DNA of 64,000 nucleotides. Source: Cupriavidus pauculus. GTDB lineage: Bacteria > Pseudomonadota > Gammaproteobacteria > Burkholderiales > Burkholderiaceae. The notes beneath the pieces are model-generated. The model did no database searches and was not told where the DNA came from. It saw nothing but the letters and a program-made list of their open reading frames with translations. The position numbers and the translations under genes were made by a program. Position 1 is the stretch's first letter. The number at the start of each line of letters is the position of its first letter. Positions 20,962 to 30,043 of this stretch are shown here, in pieces. Location: the NCBI RefSeq assembly GCF_022179805.1, contig NZ_BPUO01000004.1, forward strand, positions 1 through 64,000, given 5' to 3'.

Positions 20962-21543
20962 ATGCCCCAGATCGCACCTACCTACGCATCTACCTGTATC
21001 CGCCGCCTGCTGGCCGTGGCCATCGCCACCGCCGTCGTGGGCACGGCGCACGCCGGCTACAACGTCTGGACCGGCGAGTACACGTTCACCAAGGCCGAAC
21101 TGCAGGGCGCCGTGGACAAGCGCTTTCCCACCACGCTGCGGTACGGCGAGCTGGTCAGCGTGCAGTTGTCGCATCCACGGCTGGTGCTCGACGAAGCCAC
21201 CAACCGCGTGACCACGCAGATGGACGCGGCGGTGACCAACACGATCATTCCATCGCCGCCGGTCAACGGCACGATGTCGCTCAACAGCGGCGTGAAGTAC
21301 GACAGCACCCGGCGCGCCGTGCTGCTCGACAATCCCACCGTCCAGGACGTGCAGGTACAAGGCATGAACCAGTACACGCAGCAGCTCAACGCCATCGGCG
21401 CGGTGGTGGCCGAGCAGTTGCTCAAGGACTATCCGCTGCACACGTTCAAGCCCGAGGAACTGCGCTTCAATGGCAAGGAAGTACAGCCGGGCGCCATCAC
21501 GGTGACGCCGGACGGCATCAGCGTGAAGCTGGACCTGCGCTAG
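20962..21543 (+). CDS. Exported DUF1439 family protein
   Basis: A 193-residue protein with a signal peptide (IRRLLAVAIATAVVGTAHA) and a mature region resembling DUF1439. That family comprises small periplasmic or lipid-anchored proteins with a lipid-binding-like beta-sheet fold. No lipobox Cys is seen, so it is probably free in the periplasm. An upstream in-frame ATG (20857) would add 35 residues that spoil the signal peptide, so the later ATG is chosen although it lacks a good ribosome site. Its 3' end overlaps the converging sirtuin gene by 26 bp. Confidence 0.7.
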   Translation: MPQIAPTYASTCIRRLLAVAIATAVVGTAHAGYNVWTGEYTFTKAELQGAVDKRFPTTLRYGELVSVQLSHPRLVLDEATNRVTTQMDAAVTNTIIPSPPVNGTMSLNSGVKYDSTRRAVLLDNPTVQDVQVQGMNQYTQQLNAIGAVVAEQLLKDYPLHTFKPEELRFNGKEVQPGAITVTPDGISVKLDLR

Positions 21544-22378
21544 CCAGCCCCAGCCCCTCGGCCAGCAAGGCCAGGGTCGGGCCGATCGGAGCCGATATCT
21601 TGCGCGTCAGCAGCGCATCGGCACGCGTGGTGCCCAGGTTCAACGCCGCGATCGGCAAACCCCGTTCTGCCGCCCACAGGCAGAAGCGGTAGCCCGAGAA
21701 GACCGTCAGCGAAGACCCGATCACGAGCATCGCATCGCTGGCGTCCAGCGTCGTGCGGCCGGCATCCACGCGCTCGCGCGGCACCGATTCGCCAAAAAAC
21801 ACCACGTCGGGCTTGAGCACGCCGCCGCATCGTTCGCAGTCGGGCACGGCAAAGTCGTCGAACAGCGGTGACTCCAGATGGGCATCGCCATCGGCCGCCG
21901 GCAGCGCGGTGATCTCGCGGAAGTCGGGGTTGTGCAGCCAGAGCCAGCGCTGGATGTAGGTGCGGGGGTAGTGTGTGGCGCACGACAGGCAGACCACCTG
22001 GCCGATGCTGCCGTGGAGTTCGATCACGTCGCGGCTGCCGGCACGCTGGTGCAGGCCATCCACGTTCTGCGTGACCAGCGCCGCCACCCGTCCCGCGTCG
22101 CCCAGGCCCGCCACCACGTGGTGGCTGACGTTCGGCTGCGCGGCGTCGGCCACGGGCCAGCCGATCATGCTGCGCGCCCAGTAGCGCTGGCGCGCGGCGG
22201 GGCCGCTCAGGAACGCGGAGATCGTCATCGGCGCCGACCGCTGCCAGCGCCCCTGCTCGTCGCGATAGCCCGGAATGCCCGAATCGGTGCTGATGCCCGC
22301 GCCGGTCAGCACGAACAGCCGCGGGTGGCGCTCCACAAAATCGAGCAGCACACCGGCCGGGCTGGCCGCATCTGTCAT
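21518..22378 (-). CDS. NAD-dependent protein deacylase (sirtuin)
   Basis: A 286-residue Sir2 family enzyme that removes acyl groups from protein lysines using NAD. Visible motifs are LFVLTGAGISTDSGIPGYRD (NAD loop), TQNVDGLHQRAG, catalytic His in IELHGSIG, a zinc ribbon with two Cys pairs (CLSC and CERC), VVFFGESVP and IGSSLTVFSGYRF. The FGE/GESVP form resembles class II bacterial sirtuins. It is followed after 10 bp by a small oxidoreductase-like gene on the same strand upstream, which may share its transcript. Confidence 0.93.
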   Translation of the reverse strand: MTDAASPAGVLLDFVERHPRLFVLTGAGISTDSGIPGYRDEQGRWQRSAPMTISAFLSGPAARQRYWARSMIGWPVADAAQPNVSHHVVAGLGDAGRVAALVTQNVDGLHQRAGSRDVIELHGSIGQVVCLSCATHYPRTYIQRWLWLHNPDFREITALPAADGDAHLESPLFDDFAVPDCERCGGVLKPDVVFFGESVPRERVDAGRTTLDASDAMLVIGSSLTVFSGYRFCLWAAERGLPIAALNLGTTRADALLTRKISAPIGPTLALLAEGLGLASAGPASR

Positions 22379-22388
22379 GGGCTCACCT

Positions 22389-22586
22389 TCACGGGTCCAC
22401 CTTCACGCGCCCGACCTGCCGCGCTTCCCACGCCTTCAGTTCCTGGCGGTAGCGGTCCATTTCGTCGTTGTAGAAATCGAACACGCAGGGGTCGCAGCCG
22501 CTCTGGCAACACTCGTTGTCGCCGGGGCGTTCGGGCGGCTGCGGTTTGGGGTCATCGGGCAACGGAAAAGACTCGGCGGCGGACAC
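22389..22586 (-). CDS. Small oxidoreductase-like domain protein
   Basis: A protein of about 65 residues carrying the oxidoreductase-like N-terminal signature: PERPGDNECCQSGCDPCVFDFYNDEMDRYR. It has a Cys cluster (CC-x3-C-x2-C) that could bind metal or be redox active. Function is unknown. The start is uncertain: a GTG at 22586 gives the usual family length, while an ATG at 22658 would extend it by 24 residues. It ends ten bases before the sirtuin gene starts and is probably co-transcribed with it. Confidence 0.65.
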   Translation of the reverse strand: MSAAESFPLPDDPKPQPPERPGDNECCQSGCDPCVFDFYNDEMDRYRQELKAWEARQVGRVKVDP

Positions 22587-22782
22587 GGCGATGCAGTGGT
22601 GAACGAAACCGCGCCAGTATATGCCGCCGCGCCGGCCCGGGTCTTTGGTCCAATGCATGCCGGGCCAATCCCTGATATGCAGGAAACCTGGGCTCATATT
22701 GAATTGTTTCGAAGGTGCTGTGCCGCGTGCGGTGCTGCTGATAGTGTGGTGGCGCCAAGCCGGTACACGGCGGACTGCCCCC

Positions 22783-25110
22783 ATGGTCATTGCCACGCGC
22801 GTCACTTCCGCATTGCATCGGTCCGCCCGGTTCCTGGCGGCGACGCTGGCGTGCGCGTGCGCCGCGCTGGCGTACGGCCAGACCTTGCCGCCGCCCAACC
22901 CGGCCCCCACCGCCCCGCCCGTACTGACCCCCGCCGTTCCCGGCACCTCCGTCGCCAGCCCGCCGCTGCCGCCGCATCCGGCGGGCCGGCCCCGCATCTG
23001 CCTGGTGCTGTCCGGCGGCGGGGCGCGCGGCGCGGCGCATATCGGCGTGCTCAAGGTGCTCGAAGAACTGCGCGTGCCCGTGGACTGCATCGCCGGCACC
23101 AGCATGGGGTCGCTGGTAGGCGGTGCGTATGCCACCGGCATGAGCACGGCCGACATGGAAAAGCTGGTCGGCGGCCTGTCGACCGAAGCCATCTTCAAGG
23201 AACGCCCGCCCCGGCAGGACCTGGCCATCCGGCGCAAGATCGAGGACCACACCAACCTGGTCACGCCCGAGATCGGCGTGCGTAGCGACGGGCTGCTGCT
23301 GCCCAAGGGCGTGGTCTCCGGCGTGCAGCTCGAAACGGTCTTGCGGCAACTGGCCAATGCGCCCGGCTACTGGGACTTCGACCGGTTGCCGATTCCGTAC
23401 CGCGCGGTGGCCACCGACCTCGTCGCCGGCACGCCGGTGGTGTTCAGCGAAGGCGAACTGGCCAACGTCATGCGTGCCAGCATGTCGGTGCCGGGCGCCG
23501 TGGCGCCAACCGAGTACCAGGGCAAGCTGCTCGTCGACGGCGGCCTGACCGACAACCTGCCTGTGGACGTGGCGCGCGCCATGGGCGCCGACATCGTCAT
23601 CGCCGTGAACCTGGGCACGCCGTTGATGAAGCGCGAGGAGCTGACGTCGCTGATCGGGGTCACCGGCCAGATGCTCAATATCCTGACCGAGCAGAACGTG
23701 CGCACGTCGCTGGCGTCGCTGAAGCCGGCGGACATCCTGATCGAACCGGCGCTGGGCGATTTCTCCGCCGGCGACTTCGATCACCTGCCCAAGACCATCC
23801 CCATCGGCGAAGCAGCCGCGCGGCTCGTGGCCCCCCGTCTGGCCGCGCTGGCATTGCCGCCGGACCAGTACCTGGCCTTGCGCGACACGCAGCGCGCGTT
23901 GCCGCTGCCGGACCTGCGTCCCGTAGACGAAATCCGCCTGGCGCCGCTGAAGCGCGTGAACCCCGAATTTGCGCTGGCCACGATGGAAACCCGGCCCGGC
24001 GAGCCGATCTCGCAGGCCACGCTCGACCGCGACATGCGGCGCCTGTTCGGCACCGGCGACTTCGAGCACGTCAACTACCGCTTCCTGGAAGAGCCCGGCA
24101 AGCGCGTGCTGGGCGTGGACGCCATCGAAAAGAGCTACGGGCCGGACTATCTGCGCTTCGGGCTTGGCCTGATTTCGGACTTTCGCGGCAACGCCTATTT
24201 CAACGTGCTGGCCAGCTATCGCCGCACCTGGCTCAACTCGCTGGGAGCCGAGTGGCGCAACGACGTGCAGGTCGGGCAGACGTCGAGCCTGGTCAGCGAG
24301 TTCTACCAGCCGCTCGATACCCGGCAGCTATTCTTCGTGGCGCCGCGCATCGAGCTGGAACGCCGGCCCATCAATGTCTACAGCGGCGCCAGCAAGATTG
24401 CCGAGTACGACCTGCGCCGCACGGATTTCGCGTTCGACGTTGGCAGCCAGTTCACCAAGTACGGCGAGGCCCGGCTGGGCGTGGTGATCGGGCAGCAGCA
24501 CCTGACGCTATCCACCGGTCCGGCCCAGTTCGCGCCGACCGTCGGCAGCGACGTACAGCGGCGCGCCATTGCCGGCCGCCTGCTGTTCGACCAGCTCGAC
24601 AGCATCAACTTCCCGCGCTACGGCTACGGCGCCACGCTCAATGTGTTCTCGTCGCAGGCCGGCATGGGCGCCACCGATACCTATACCAAGGGCGAGTTCA
24701 CGGCGACCGGCGCCTATTCCTTTGGACGGCACACACTGAGCCTGGGCCTGCGCGCCGGCAGCAATCTCGGGGGGCCCGCCCTGCCTGCGTACGACCTTTT
24801 CCAGTGGGGCGGCTTCCTGCAGCAATCGGGCTACAGCACCGGGCAGCTTATCGGCGGCAATATCCAGTACGCGCGGCTGGTCTACTACAACAAGCTCGCC
24901 AAGCAGACCATCCTGGAGGGCGTCTACGCCGGGGCATCGGCGGAGATCGGCCGGGTGGGCGCCCCGCTGGTGCCGGGCAGCCCGACCGGTGTGCTCAAGT
25001 CGGGCTCGTTGTTCCTGGGCGTCGACAGCCCCATCGGTCCGCTCTACCTGGCCTACGGACGGGCAGCCGGCGGGCAGTACGCGTTCTACCTGTTCCTGGG
25101 CAAACCGTAG
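22783..25110 (+). CDS. Patatin-like phospholipase with outer-membrane barrel (type Vd autotransporter, PlpD-like)
   Basis: A 775-residue exported protein. A signal peptide (about 1-32) and a Pro-rich linker precede a patatin domain with oxyanion loop GGGARG (78-83), nucleophile Ser107 in GTSMG and catalytic Asp in LLVDGGLTDNLP. A POTRA-like segment (about 385-450) and a C-terminal beta-barrel of the Omp85/surface antigen type follow (alternating strands ending YAFYLFLGKP). This is the domain order of PlpD/FplA, which display or release a lipase. The ATG is chosen so that the signal peptide is N-terminal; a 54-residue longer form has no such signal. Confidence 0.9.
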   Translation: MVIATRVTSALHRSARFLAATLACACAALAYGQTLPPPNPAPTAPPVLTPAVPGTSVASPPLPPHPAGRPRICLVLSGGGARGAAHIGVLKVLEELRVPVDCIAGTSMGSLVGGAYATGMSTADMEKLVGGLSTEAIFKERPPRQDLAIRRKIEDHTNLVTPEIGVRSDGLLLPKGVVSGVQLETVLRQLANAPGYWDFDRLPIPYRAVATDLVAGTPVVFSEGELANVMRASMSVPGAVAPTEYQGKLLVDGGLTDNLPVDVARAMGADIVIAVNLGTPLMKREELTSLIGVTGQMLNILTEQNVRTSLASLKPADILIEPALGDFSAGDFDHLPKTIPIGEAAARLVAPRLAALALPPDQYLALRDTQRALPLPDLRPVDEIRLAPLKRVNPEFALATMETRPGEPISQATLDRDMRRLFGTGDFEHVNYRFLEEPGKRVLGVDAIEKSYGPDYLRFGLGLISDFRGNAYFNVLASYRRTWLNSLGAEWRNDVQVGQTSSLVSEFYQPLDTRQLFFVAPRIELERRPINVYSGASKIAEYDLRRTDFAFDVGSQFTKYGEARLGVVIGQQHLTLSTGPAQFAPTVGSDVQRRAIAGRLLFDQLDSINFPRYGYGATLNVFSSQAGMGATDTYTKGEFTATGAYSFGRHTLSLGLRAGSNLGGPALPAYDLFQWGGFLQQSGYSTGQLIGGNIQYARLVYYNKLAKQTILEGVYAGASAEIGRVGAPLVPGSPTGVLKSGSLFLGVDSPIGPLYLAYGRAAGGQYAFYLFLGKP

Positions 25111-25364
25111 CCGTGCTGGCCGATGCACCCGCACAGGGCGCAACTAAATTCAAAGTGCTGAGGAAGAAACCCCACCTTCGTTGCATGTCGACTTGAAGCG
25201 GCGCTCACTATACTCGGCAGGGTCAGCAGGGCCTCGTCCTGATGACACCCCCTTCCCCCGTCGCCATCGCAATTGGCGACATTTTTTTGTCCGGGATTCG
25301 GCAATCCGCGCGCCGCAGCGTTAAGATGCGCGATTATCGAACAGCGCATCGCCCCTCCTTTCCC

Positions 25365-26213
25365 ATGGACGCCCCTAATCCAATCCACCTCAAGCCAGCC
25401 CAGGCCGATACGGTTCGTGCCGCCCATCCGCCGGCCGACATCCTCAACAGCTTTGCCGGGGATCCGAATTTCATGCTGTCGCTGGCGCGCGGCCTGACGG
25501 TGCTGGAGGCGTTCTCGGAGCGCAAGCGCCCACTCACTATTTCGCAGGTGGCGCAGCGCACGCAGTTGTCGCGCGCATCGGTGCGGCGCTGCCTCTATAC
25601 GCTGGAACAACTGGGATACGTGAGCCAGCAGGACGGCCACTTTGCGCTGCGCCCGCGCGTGCTGCATCTGGGACACGCCTATTTTTCGTCGACATCGCTA
25701 GTGTCGTCGGCCCAGCCGATCCTCGACACCCTGAGCGCCCGCGTGCACGAAACCTCGGCGCTGGCCATCCTGGACGGCATCGACATCCTGTATCTGGTTC
25801 GCTCGGAAGTGCAGCGTGTACTCACTCACGCGCTGGGCATGGGCAGCCGCCTGCCGGCCTATTGCACGTCCACGGGCCGCCTGCTGCTGGCGCACCAGCC
25901 GGACGCCGTGCTGGAAGCGTTCTTCGAGCACGCCGAGCTACGGCCGCGCACGCTGCTGACCAAGGTGTCGCGGCCGGAACTGGAAACGGCGTTCCAGCGC
26001 GCACGCGAGCTGGACTATGTGCTGATCGACGAGGAACTGGAACCGGGCCTGCGGGCGATTGCCGTGCCGGTGCGCGCCCAGACGGGCATGGTGGTGGCCG
26101 CCATCAGCGTGAGCGTGAAGGCCAACAAGGTATCGGAAGCCGAAATGGTCGCGCGGCTGCTCGGCCCCATGCGTGAGGCGGCAGCCGCGATCGGCAAGCT
26201 CGTTGGTAGCTGA
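25365..26213 (+). CDS. IclR family transcriptional regulator (PcaR/PobR-like)
   Basis: A 282-residue regulator. The winged helix is at about residues 28-90 (FMLSLARGLTVLEAFSERKRPLTISQVAQRTQLSRASVRRCLYTLEQLGYV). The IclR effector domain includes SALAILDGIDILYLVR and YCTSTGRLLLA. It resembles the PcaR/PobR branch that controls aromatic acid (beta-ketoadipate) genes, but no such genes lie nearby, so its targets are elsewhere. An earlier ATG at 25326 is possible. TATACT at 25209-25214 may belong to its promoter; no partner -35 is clear. Confidence 0.88.
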   Translation: MDAPNPIHLKPAQADTVRAAHPPADILNSFAGDPNFMLSLARGLTVLEAFSERKRPLTISQVAQRTQLSRASVRRCLYTLEQLGYVSQQDGHFALRPRVLHLGHAYFSSTSLVSSAQPILDTLSARVHETSALAILDGIDILYLVRSEVQRVLTHALGMGSRLPAYCTSTGRLLLAHQPDAVLEAFFEHAELRPRTLLTKVSRPELETAFQRARELDYVLIDEELEPGLRAIAVPVRAQTGMVVAAISVSVKANKVSEAEMVARLLGPMREAAAAIGKLVGS

Positions 26214-26247
26214 CGGGTAGCTGAAAACCTGGCCTGGCGGCCGGGCT

Positions 26248-27045
26248 TCAGCCCCGGTGCGCCAGTTCCAGCTGGAACACCAGACGCTGCAGGAAGTTTT
26301 CCATGCGGCCATCCGGGTTCAGGAACGCGCAGCCGTAGTGGTGCACGGTGTTGTCGTCGAACCCCACCAGCCAGTGGCCCACCACCTGCATGTCCAGCTC
26401 CAGGCGGCCCAGCTCGGCAAAGTCGAGGCGGCACTTCTTGATGACCGTGCCCACCGGCAACTGGTCGGCGCCCACGGCGCGCGAACGCAGGCCGACGCCC
26501 GACAGCGAAAGGTCGGCGATATCGAGTTGCAGCACGGTCGGCTTGCCGGCCTCGTCGACCAACTGGACTTCGCAGCGATAGCCCTTGGTCAGCAGCGTAC
26601 GCGCACGGAAATGACGGCGGCGCTGGAAGTGATAAAGCCGTTCAGGGAAGTCGGCGATGAACGCCGGGCCGCCCTCGAAGCGCGTGGCACCGGGCGCGCC
26701 CACCGTGAAGTTCACGGGCACACCGCGCAACAGGCCCGAGAACGCATTGTTCTCGGAACCCATCAGCGCCTGGCGCTCGGCATCGGCACGGCACCAGTCG
26801 AAAATGAAGGTCTTGTTGGCCGGGTCGACATGCAGGATCGATGTCACGATCTCCGAGCCACCCTTCGAGCGCACGTTGAGCAGGCATTTCTGCCAGGCCA
26901 TATCGCGCAACACCGTACCGATTTGTGAACTGTGTGTCAGCCGGTAGCGTTCATCCGACTGCGCAGAGTCCCGCTCTTCGGGCTCGCCCTCCAGCTGGGA
27001 CAAGGATTGGCCGGCATACGGCCCGCGGGGATCTTGAAGACTCAT
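26248..27045 (-). CDS. ycgR: YcgR-type flagellar brake protein (PilZ domain)
   Basis: A 265-residue cyclic-di-GMP receptor that slows the flagellar motor. The N-terminal YcgR domain (about 35-130) is followed by PilZ with its two binding motifs: RRRHFRAR (RxxxR) and DLSLSGVGLR (D/NxSxxG). The ATG at 27045 is preferred over a GTG ten codons upstream. It stands alone with no motility genes nearby apart from the distant chemoreceptor. It converges with the IclR gene. Confidence 0.9.
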   Translation of the reverse strand: MSLQDPRGPYAGQSLSQLEGEPEERDSAQSDERYRLTHSSQIGTVLRDMAWQKCLLNVRSKGGSEIVTSILHVDPANKTFIFDWCRADAERQALMGSENNAFSGLLRGVPVNFTVGAPGATRFEGGPAFIADFPERLYHFQRRRHFRARTLLTKGYRCEVQLVDEAGKPTVLQLDIADLSLSGVGLRSRAVGADQLPVGTVIKKCRLDFAELGRLELDMQVVGHWLVGFDDNTVHHYGCAFLNPDGRMENFLQRLVFQLELAHRG

Positions 27046-27261
27046 GGAATACGCTACGTCGAAAAGTGGTTGCACCGCGAATCGCCAGGGCGGAGGCGCA
27101 ATGGGGTCAGTCAGCGCGCGGCGCGCCAGCGCCGCATGGTAAGCGCGCCATCATAGCGGCGCAAGCATATGCCTAGGCCTTCGGCAAAATACGACGCAAC
27201 TTTAGGAACCGACTTCCGTGGGGTAGCTTCCGCACCGCTTTCGGCCGTGTTTCAGCCCTAT

Positions 27262-27285
27262 TTGTCAGTCATATTGTCAGTCATA
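27262..27285. repeat. 12-bp tandem repeat over the end of the LysR gene
   Basis: TTGTCAGTCATA occurs twice head to tail. The second copy overlaps the stop codon of the LysR gene on the minus strand. It is probably a slippage product. Confidence 0.6.
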
Positions 27286-28183
27286 TGGCGGACACGTTTT
27301 CGTCACGTGCCGCACCTTGCGCCAGCTCGACACGCAGCCAGCGCAGCAGCGCCTGCCGGCGCGGATCGCGGGCAAACGGCACGGGCGATATCAGGTGGTA
27401 GGCCGTGCCATCGGGCACGAATCCGTGGGGCGCCGTGAGCCGGCCATCGGCCAGTTCGTCGGCCGCCATCCACGCCGAGGCCACGGCCCAGCCCAGACCC
27501 GCCGCCGCGGCCTGCAGACTCAAGTAGAAGTGCTCGTACCAGGCGTCCTGCCGCCCCGTCGCCAGGCCGGGCAGGGTCACGCCCGCACTATCGGCCCAGC
27601 GCTGCCAGGCGTCGGGGCGCGTGCGGGTATGCAGCCTGGGCGCTGCCGCCAGAGGGGTGGCGGCCTGGTCGGGCCGGCAAACCGGACCCACGCGCTCGGG
27701 CGCCAGTTCACGCGTGTGCCAGCGCGCATCGAACGCAAAGTCGTTTCGCCGCAGTGCAACATCGATGCCGTGCACGGCAAAGTCCACGGGGCCGCCAGCC
27801 GCCATCAGGTGCAGCGGGATGTCGGGATGCGCGGCCGAGAAACGCCCCAGCCGGGGAATCAGCCAGCGCATGGCGATGGTCGGCTCGCAGGACAGCACCA
27901 GCGCGGCATTGGGGGCTGGTGCGCGCAGCCGCTCGGCCGTCGACGCCAGCAATTCCATCGATTGCGTGGCCGCCGCGTGTAGCGTGCGGCCGGCTTCGGT
28001 CAGGAAGACCGCCCGGTTGCGCCGCTCGAACAGCGCCACGCCCAGCGTGTCTTCAAGCTGCCGGATCTGGCGGCTGATGGCGCCATGCGTCAGGTGCAGC
28101 TCCTCGGCCGCGCGCGCGAAATTCTGGTGCCGCGCCGCCGCCTCGAAGAAGCGGATCCAGCCCAGCCAGTGCATCGGAGCCAT
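27281..28183 (-). CDS. LysR family transcriptional regulator (GcvA-like)
   Basis: A 300-residue LysR regulator. The N-terminal helix-turn-helix is WIRFFEAAARHQNFARAAEELHLTHGAISRQIRQLEDTLGVALFER. The inducer-binding domain has the GcvA-type features LIPRLGRFSAAHPDIPLHL and YEHFYLSLQAAAAGLGWAVAS. It is divergent from the LysE exporter gene, with a 137-bp gap that would hold both promoters, so it very likely controls that exporter. Confidence 0.92.
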   Translation of the reverse strand: MAPMHWLGWIRFFEAAARHQNFARAAEELHLTHGAISRQIRQLEDTLGVALFERRNRAVFLTEAGRTLHAAATQSMELLASTAERLRAPAPNAALVLSCEPTIAMRWLIPRLGRFSAAHPDIPLHLMAAGGPVDFAVHGIDVALRRNDFAFDARWHTRELAPERVGPVCRPDQAATPLAAAPRLHTRTRPDAWQRWADSAGVTLPGLATGRQDAWYEHFYLSLQAAAAGLGWAVASAWMAADELADGRLTAPHGFVPDGTAYHLISPVPFARDPRRQALLRWLRVELAQGAARDENVSAI

Positions 28184-28320
28184 ACGAATCAGTCAGCTTT
28201 TCTCACGAAATTGCGCAAGTATAAATCGCTTTGCGTACCCGTTTCTGCGAGCCAGAATTCGCCCTACCGACGGCGCTTCCGGCGCGCTTTCCACGACGAA
28301 AACTGACCAGATACGACCCA

Positions 28321-28944
28321 ATGACCCCCTACACAGAACTGGCCGCCGTGGCCACCATCACGATCCTTGCCGTCATCAGCCCCGGCCCGGACTTCGCCAT
28401 GGTCACCCGCAACAGCTACCTGTTCGGGCGCCGGACCGGCCTGCTCTGCGCGCTGGGCATTGCGCTGGGAGTGCAGGTGCACGTGGCCTACACGATGTTC
28501 GGGGTGTCGTTGCTGATCGCCAACGCGCATGGCGTGCTGTCCGCGATCAAGCTGCTGGGCGCCGGCTATCTGGTCTGGATCGGTATCCAGACGTTGCGCA
28601 ACCGCACGCCCGTGACGGTGGACACCACGGCGGCGGCGCCCATTTCCGGCGCGGCGGCCTGTCGCATGGGGTTCCTGACCAATGCGCTGAATCCCAAGAC
28701 CACGCTGTTCGTGGTCAGCACGTACACGCAGGTGGTTAGCCCCCACACGCCGCTGGCCGCCCAGTTCGGCTATGGCCTGTTCATGTCGGTGGCGCACCTG
28801 GTGTGGTTCGGCATCGTCGCGTGGTGTTTTGGCTCGCCAGCGCTGCGTGGCGCCATGCTGCGCCGGCAGCGGTTGCTGGACCGGCTGATCGGCAGCACAT
28901 TGTGTGGGCTTGGGGTGGCGCTGGGCGTCAGCAACCTGGGCTGA
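28321..28944 (+). CDS. LysE/RhtB family amino acid exporter
   Basis: A 207-residue inner-membrane protein with five to six helices. The family signature ISPGPDFAMVTRNSYLFGRRTGLLCALGIALG is at residues 20-50, and GFLTNALNPKTTLF marks the second half. Members export amino acids or homoserine lactones; the substrate cannot be told from sequence. The divergent LysR gene is its probable regulator. The last 17 bp overlap the converging thpR gene. Confidence 0.9.
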   Translation: MTPYTELAAVATITILAVISPGPDFAMVTRNSYLFGRRTGLLCALGIALGVQVHVAYTMFGVSLLIANAHGVLSAIKLLGAGYLVWIGIQTLRNRTPVTVDTTAAAPISGAAACRMGFLTNALNPKTTLFVVSTYTQVVSPHTPLAAQFGYGLFMSVAHLVWFGIVAWCFGSPALRGAMLRRQRLLDRLIGSTLCGLGVALGVSNLG

Positions 28945-29476
28945 CGGGCCGATAGGTTGCGCGCGCAACATGCCGCGCCCCGTCCCGACCCAGAAAACTC
29001 TCGTACAACACAAAGCCGCCCGGCTGCCATGGCGGCAGCATCAGCGTGCGATGCGCGGCCAGCCAGTCGCGCAGCAGCGGCTCGGGCACGCCGGCGCGGC
29101 AGCGCGCCAACGTCAGATGCGGCCAGAAGCGGCGGCGCTCCGGGGCGATTCCCACGGTTTCCAGCGCCTCGCCGATGCTGGCGAACAGTGTCGCCAGGGG
29201 CGGCGACTCCCCCAGCCCGGCCCACAGGATGGCGCCCTGCCGGCCACGGAAGCGACCGACGCCTTGTACTTGCAGCGCCAGGGGCGGGATCGCGACGCCC
29301 TGTAGAGCTTCTGCGATGCCGACCGCCAAGGTTTCGTCGCATTCGCCAAGAAAACGCAGCGTGCAGTGCAGTTGCCCGGCCGGCGTGGGGCGGATATCGC
29401 GCTGGGCCGGCAGGGTTTGCAACAAGGTGTCCGCCAGCGCGGCCGGCGTATCGATGGCAACGAAGAGCCTGGACAC
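28928..29476 (-). CDS. thpR: RNA 2',3'-cyclic phosphodiesterase
   Basis: A 182-residue 2H phosphoesterase. The two HxTx motifs are HCTL (residues about 38-41) and HLTL (about 120-123), in the normal ThpR context (GQLHCTLRFLGE, FWPHLTLARCR). It opens 2',3'-cyclic phosphates on RNA ends. The start is a GTG, which gives the usual MSRLFVAIDTP beginning. It lies 27 bp downstream of ogt on the same strand and may be part of the repair operon. Confidence 0.92.
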   Translation of the reverse strand: MSRLFVAIDTPAALADTLLQTLPAQRDIRPTPAGQLHCTLRFLGECDETLAVGIAEALQGVAIPPLALQVQGVGRFRGRQGAILWAGLGESPPLATLFASIGEALETVGIAPERRRFWPHLTLARCRAGVPEPLLRDWLAAHRTLMLPPWQPGGFVLYESFLGRDGARHVARATYRPVSPGC

Positions 29477-29503
29477 CGCTTCAGTACATCGTCAAGGACA
29501 TCG

Positions 29504-30043
29504 TCAGGACAACGCCAGCGCGGCCTGGCCCGCCGGCATGCGGCTCGCGGTGACAGAGGGCACGCCTTCCAGGCGCAGCAGCGCGATCTTGCGATCGACG
29601 CCGCCGGCATAGCCGGTCAGCGCGCCAGATGCGCCAAGAATGCGGTGGCACGGCACGATGACCGAGAGCGGATTGCGTCCCACCGCGCCGCCCACCGCGC
29701 GGGAATGGCTGGGCGGCAGGCCCAGTCCGGCCGCGAGCTGGCCGTAGGTTGACGTTTCGCCAAACTCGATGTCGCAGAGCGCCTGCCAGATGCGGTGCTG
29801 GAAATCGCTGCCGGCAAACCGGATCGGCACGGTGAAGTCGTGCAGACGGCCCTGGAAGTACGCGTCGAGTTCTTCGGCGGCCTGGGCCAGCACGCGCGCA
29901 TCGGCGGCGGACTCCGGCGCCAGCGCGCGCGCATGGGCGGGGTAGTACTTCTGGCCCGCGAAAAACACGCCCGTCAATTGGCCATCTTCGGCGCGCAACA
30001 GGACATTGCCCAACGGGCTGTCGGTGATCTGATAGCTGTTCAT
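29504..30043 (-). CDS. ogt: Methylated-DNA-protein-cysteine methyltransferase
   Basis: A 179-residue suicide repair protein that takes methyl groups from O6-methylguanine. The acceptor Cys lies in VIVPCHRILG, preceded by the DNA-binding helix YGQLAAGLGLPPSHSRAVGGAVGRNP. The start overlaps the stop of the upstream ada-alkA gene by four bases (ATGA), so both are made together. It supplies the Ogt function that the Ada fusion protein lacks. Confidence 0.94.
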   Translation of the reverse strand: MNSYQITDSPLGNVLLRAEDGQLTGVFFAGQKYYPAHARALAPESAADARVLAQAAEELDAYFQGRLHDFTVPIRFAGSDFQHRIWQALCDIEFGETSTYGQLAAGLGLPPSHSRAVGGAVGRNPLSVIVPCHRILGASGALTGYAGGVDRKIALLRLEGVPSVTASRMPAGQAALALS

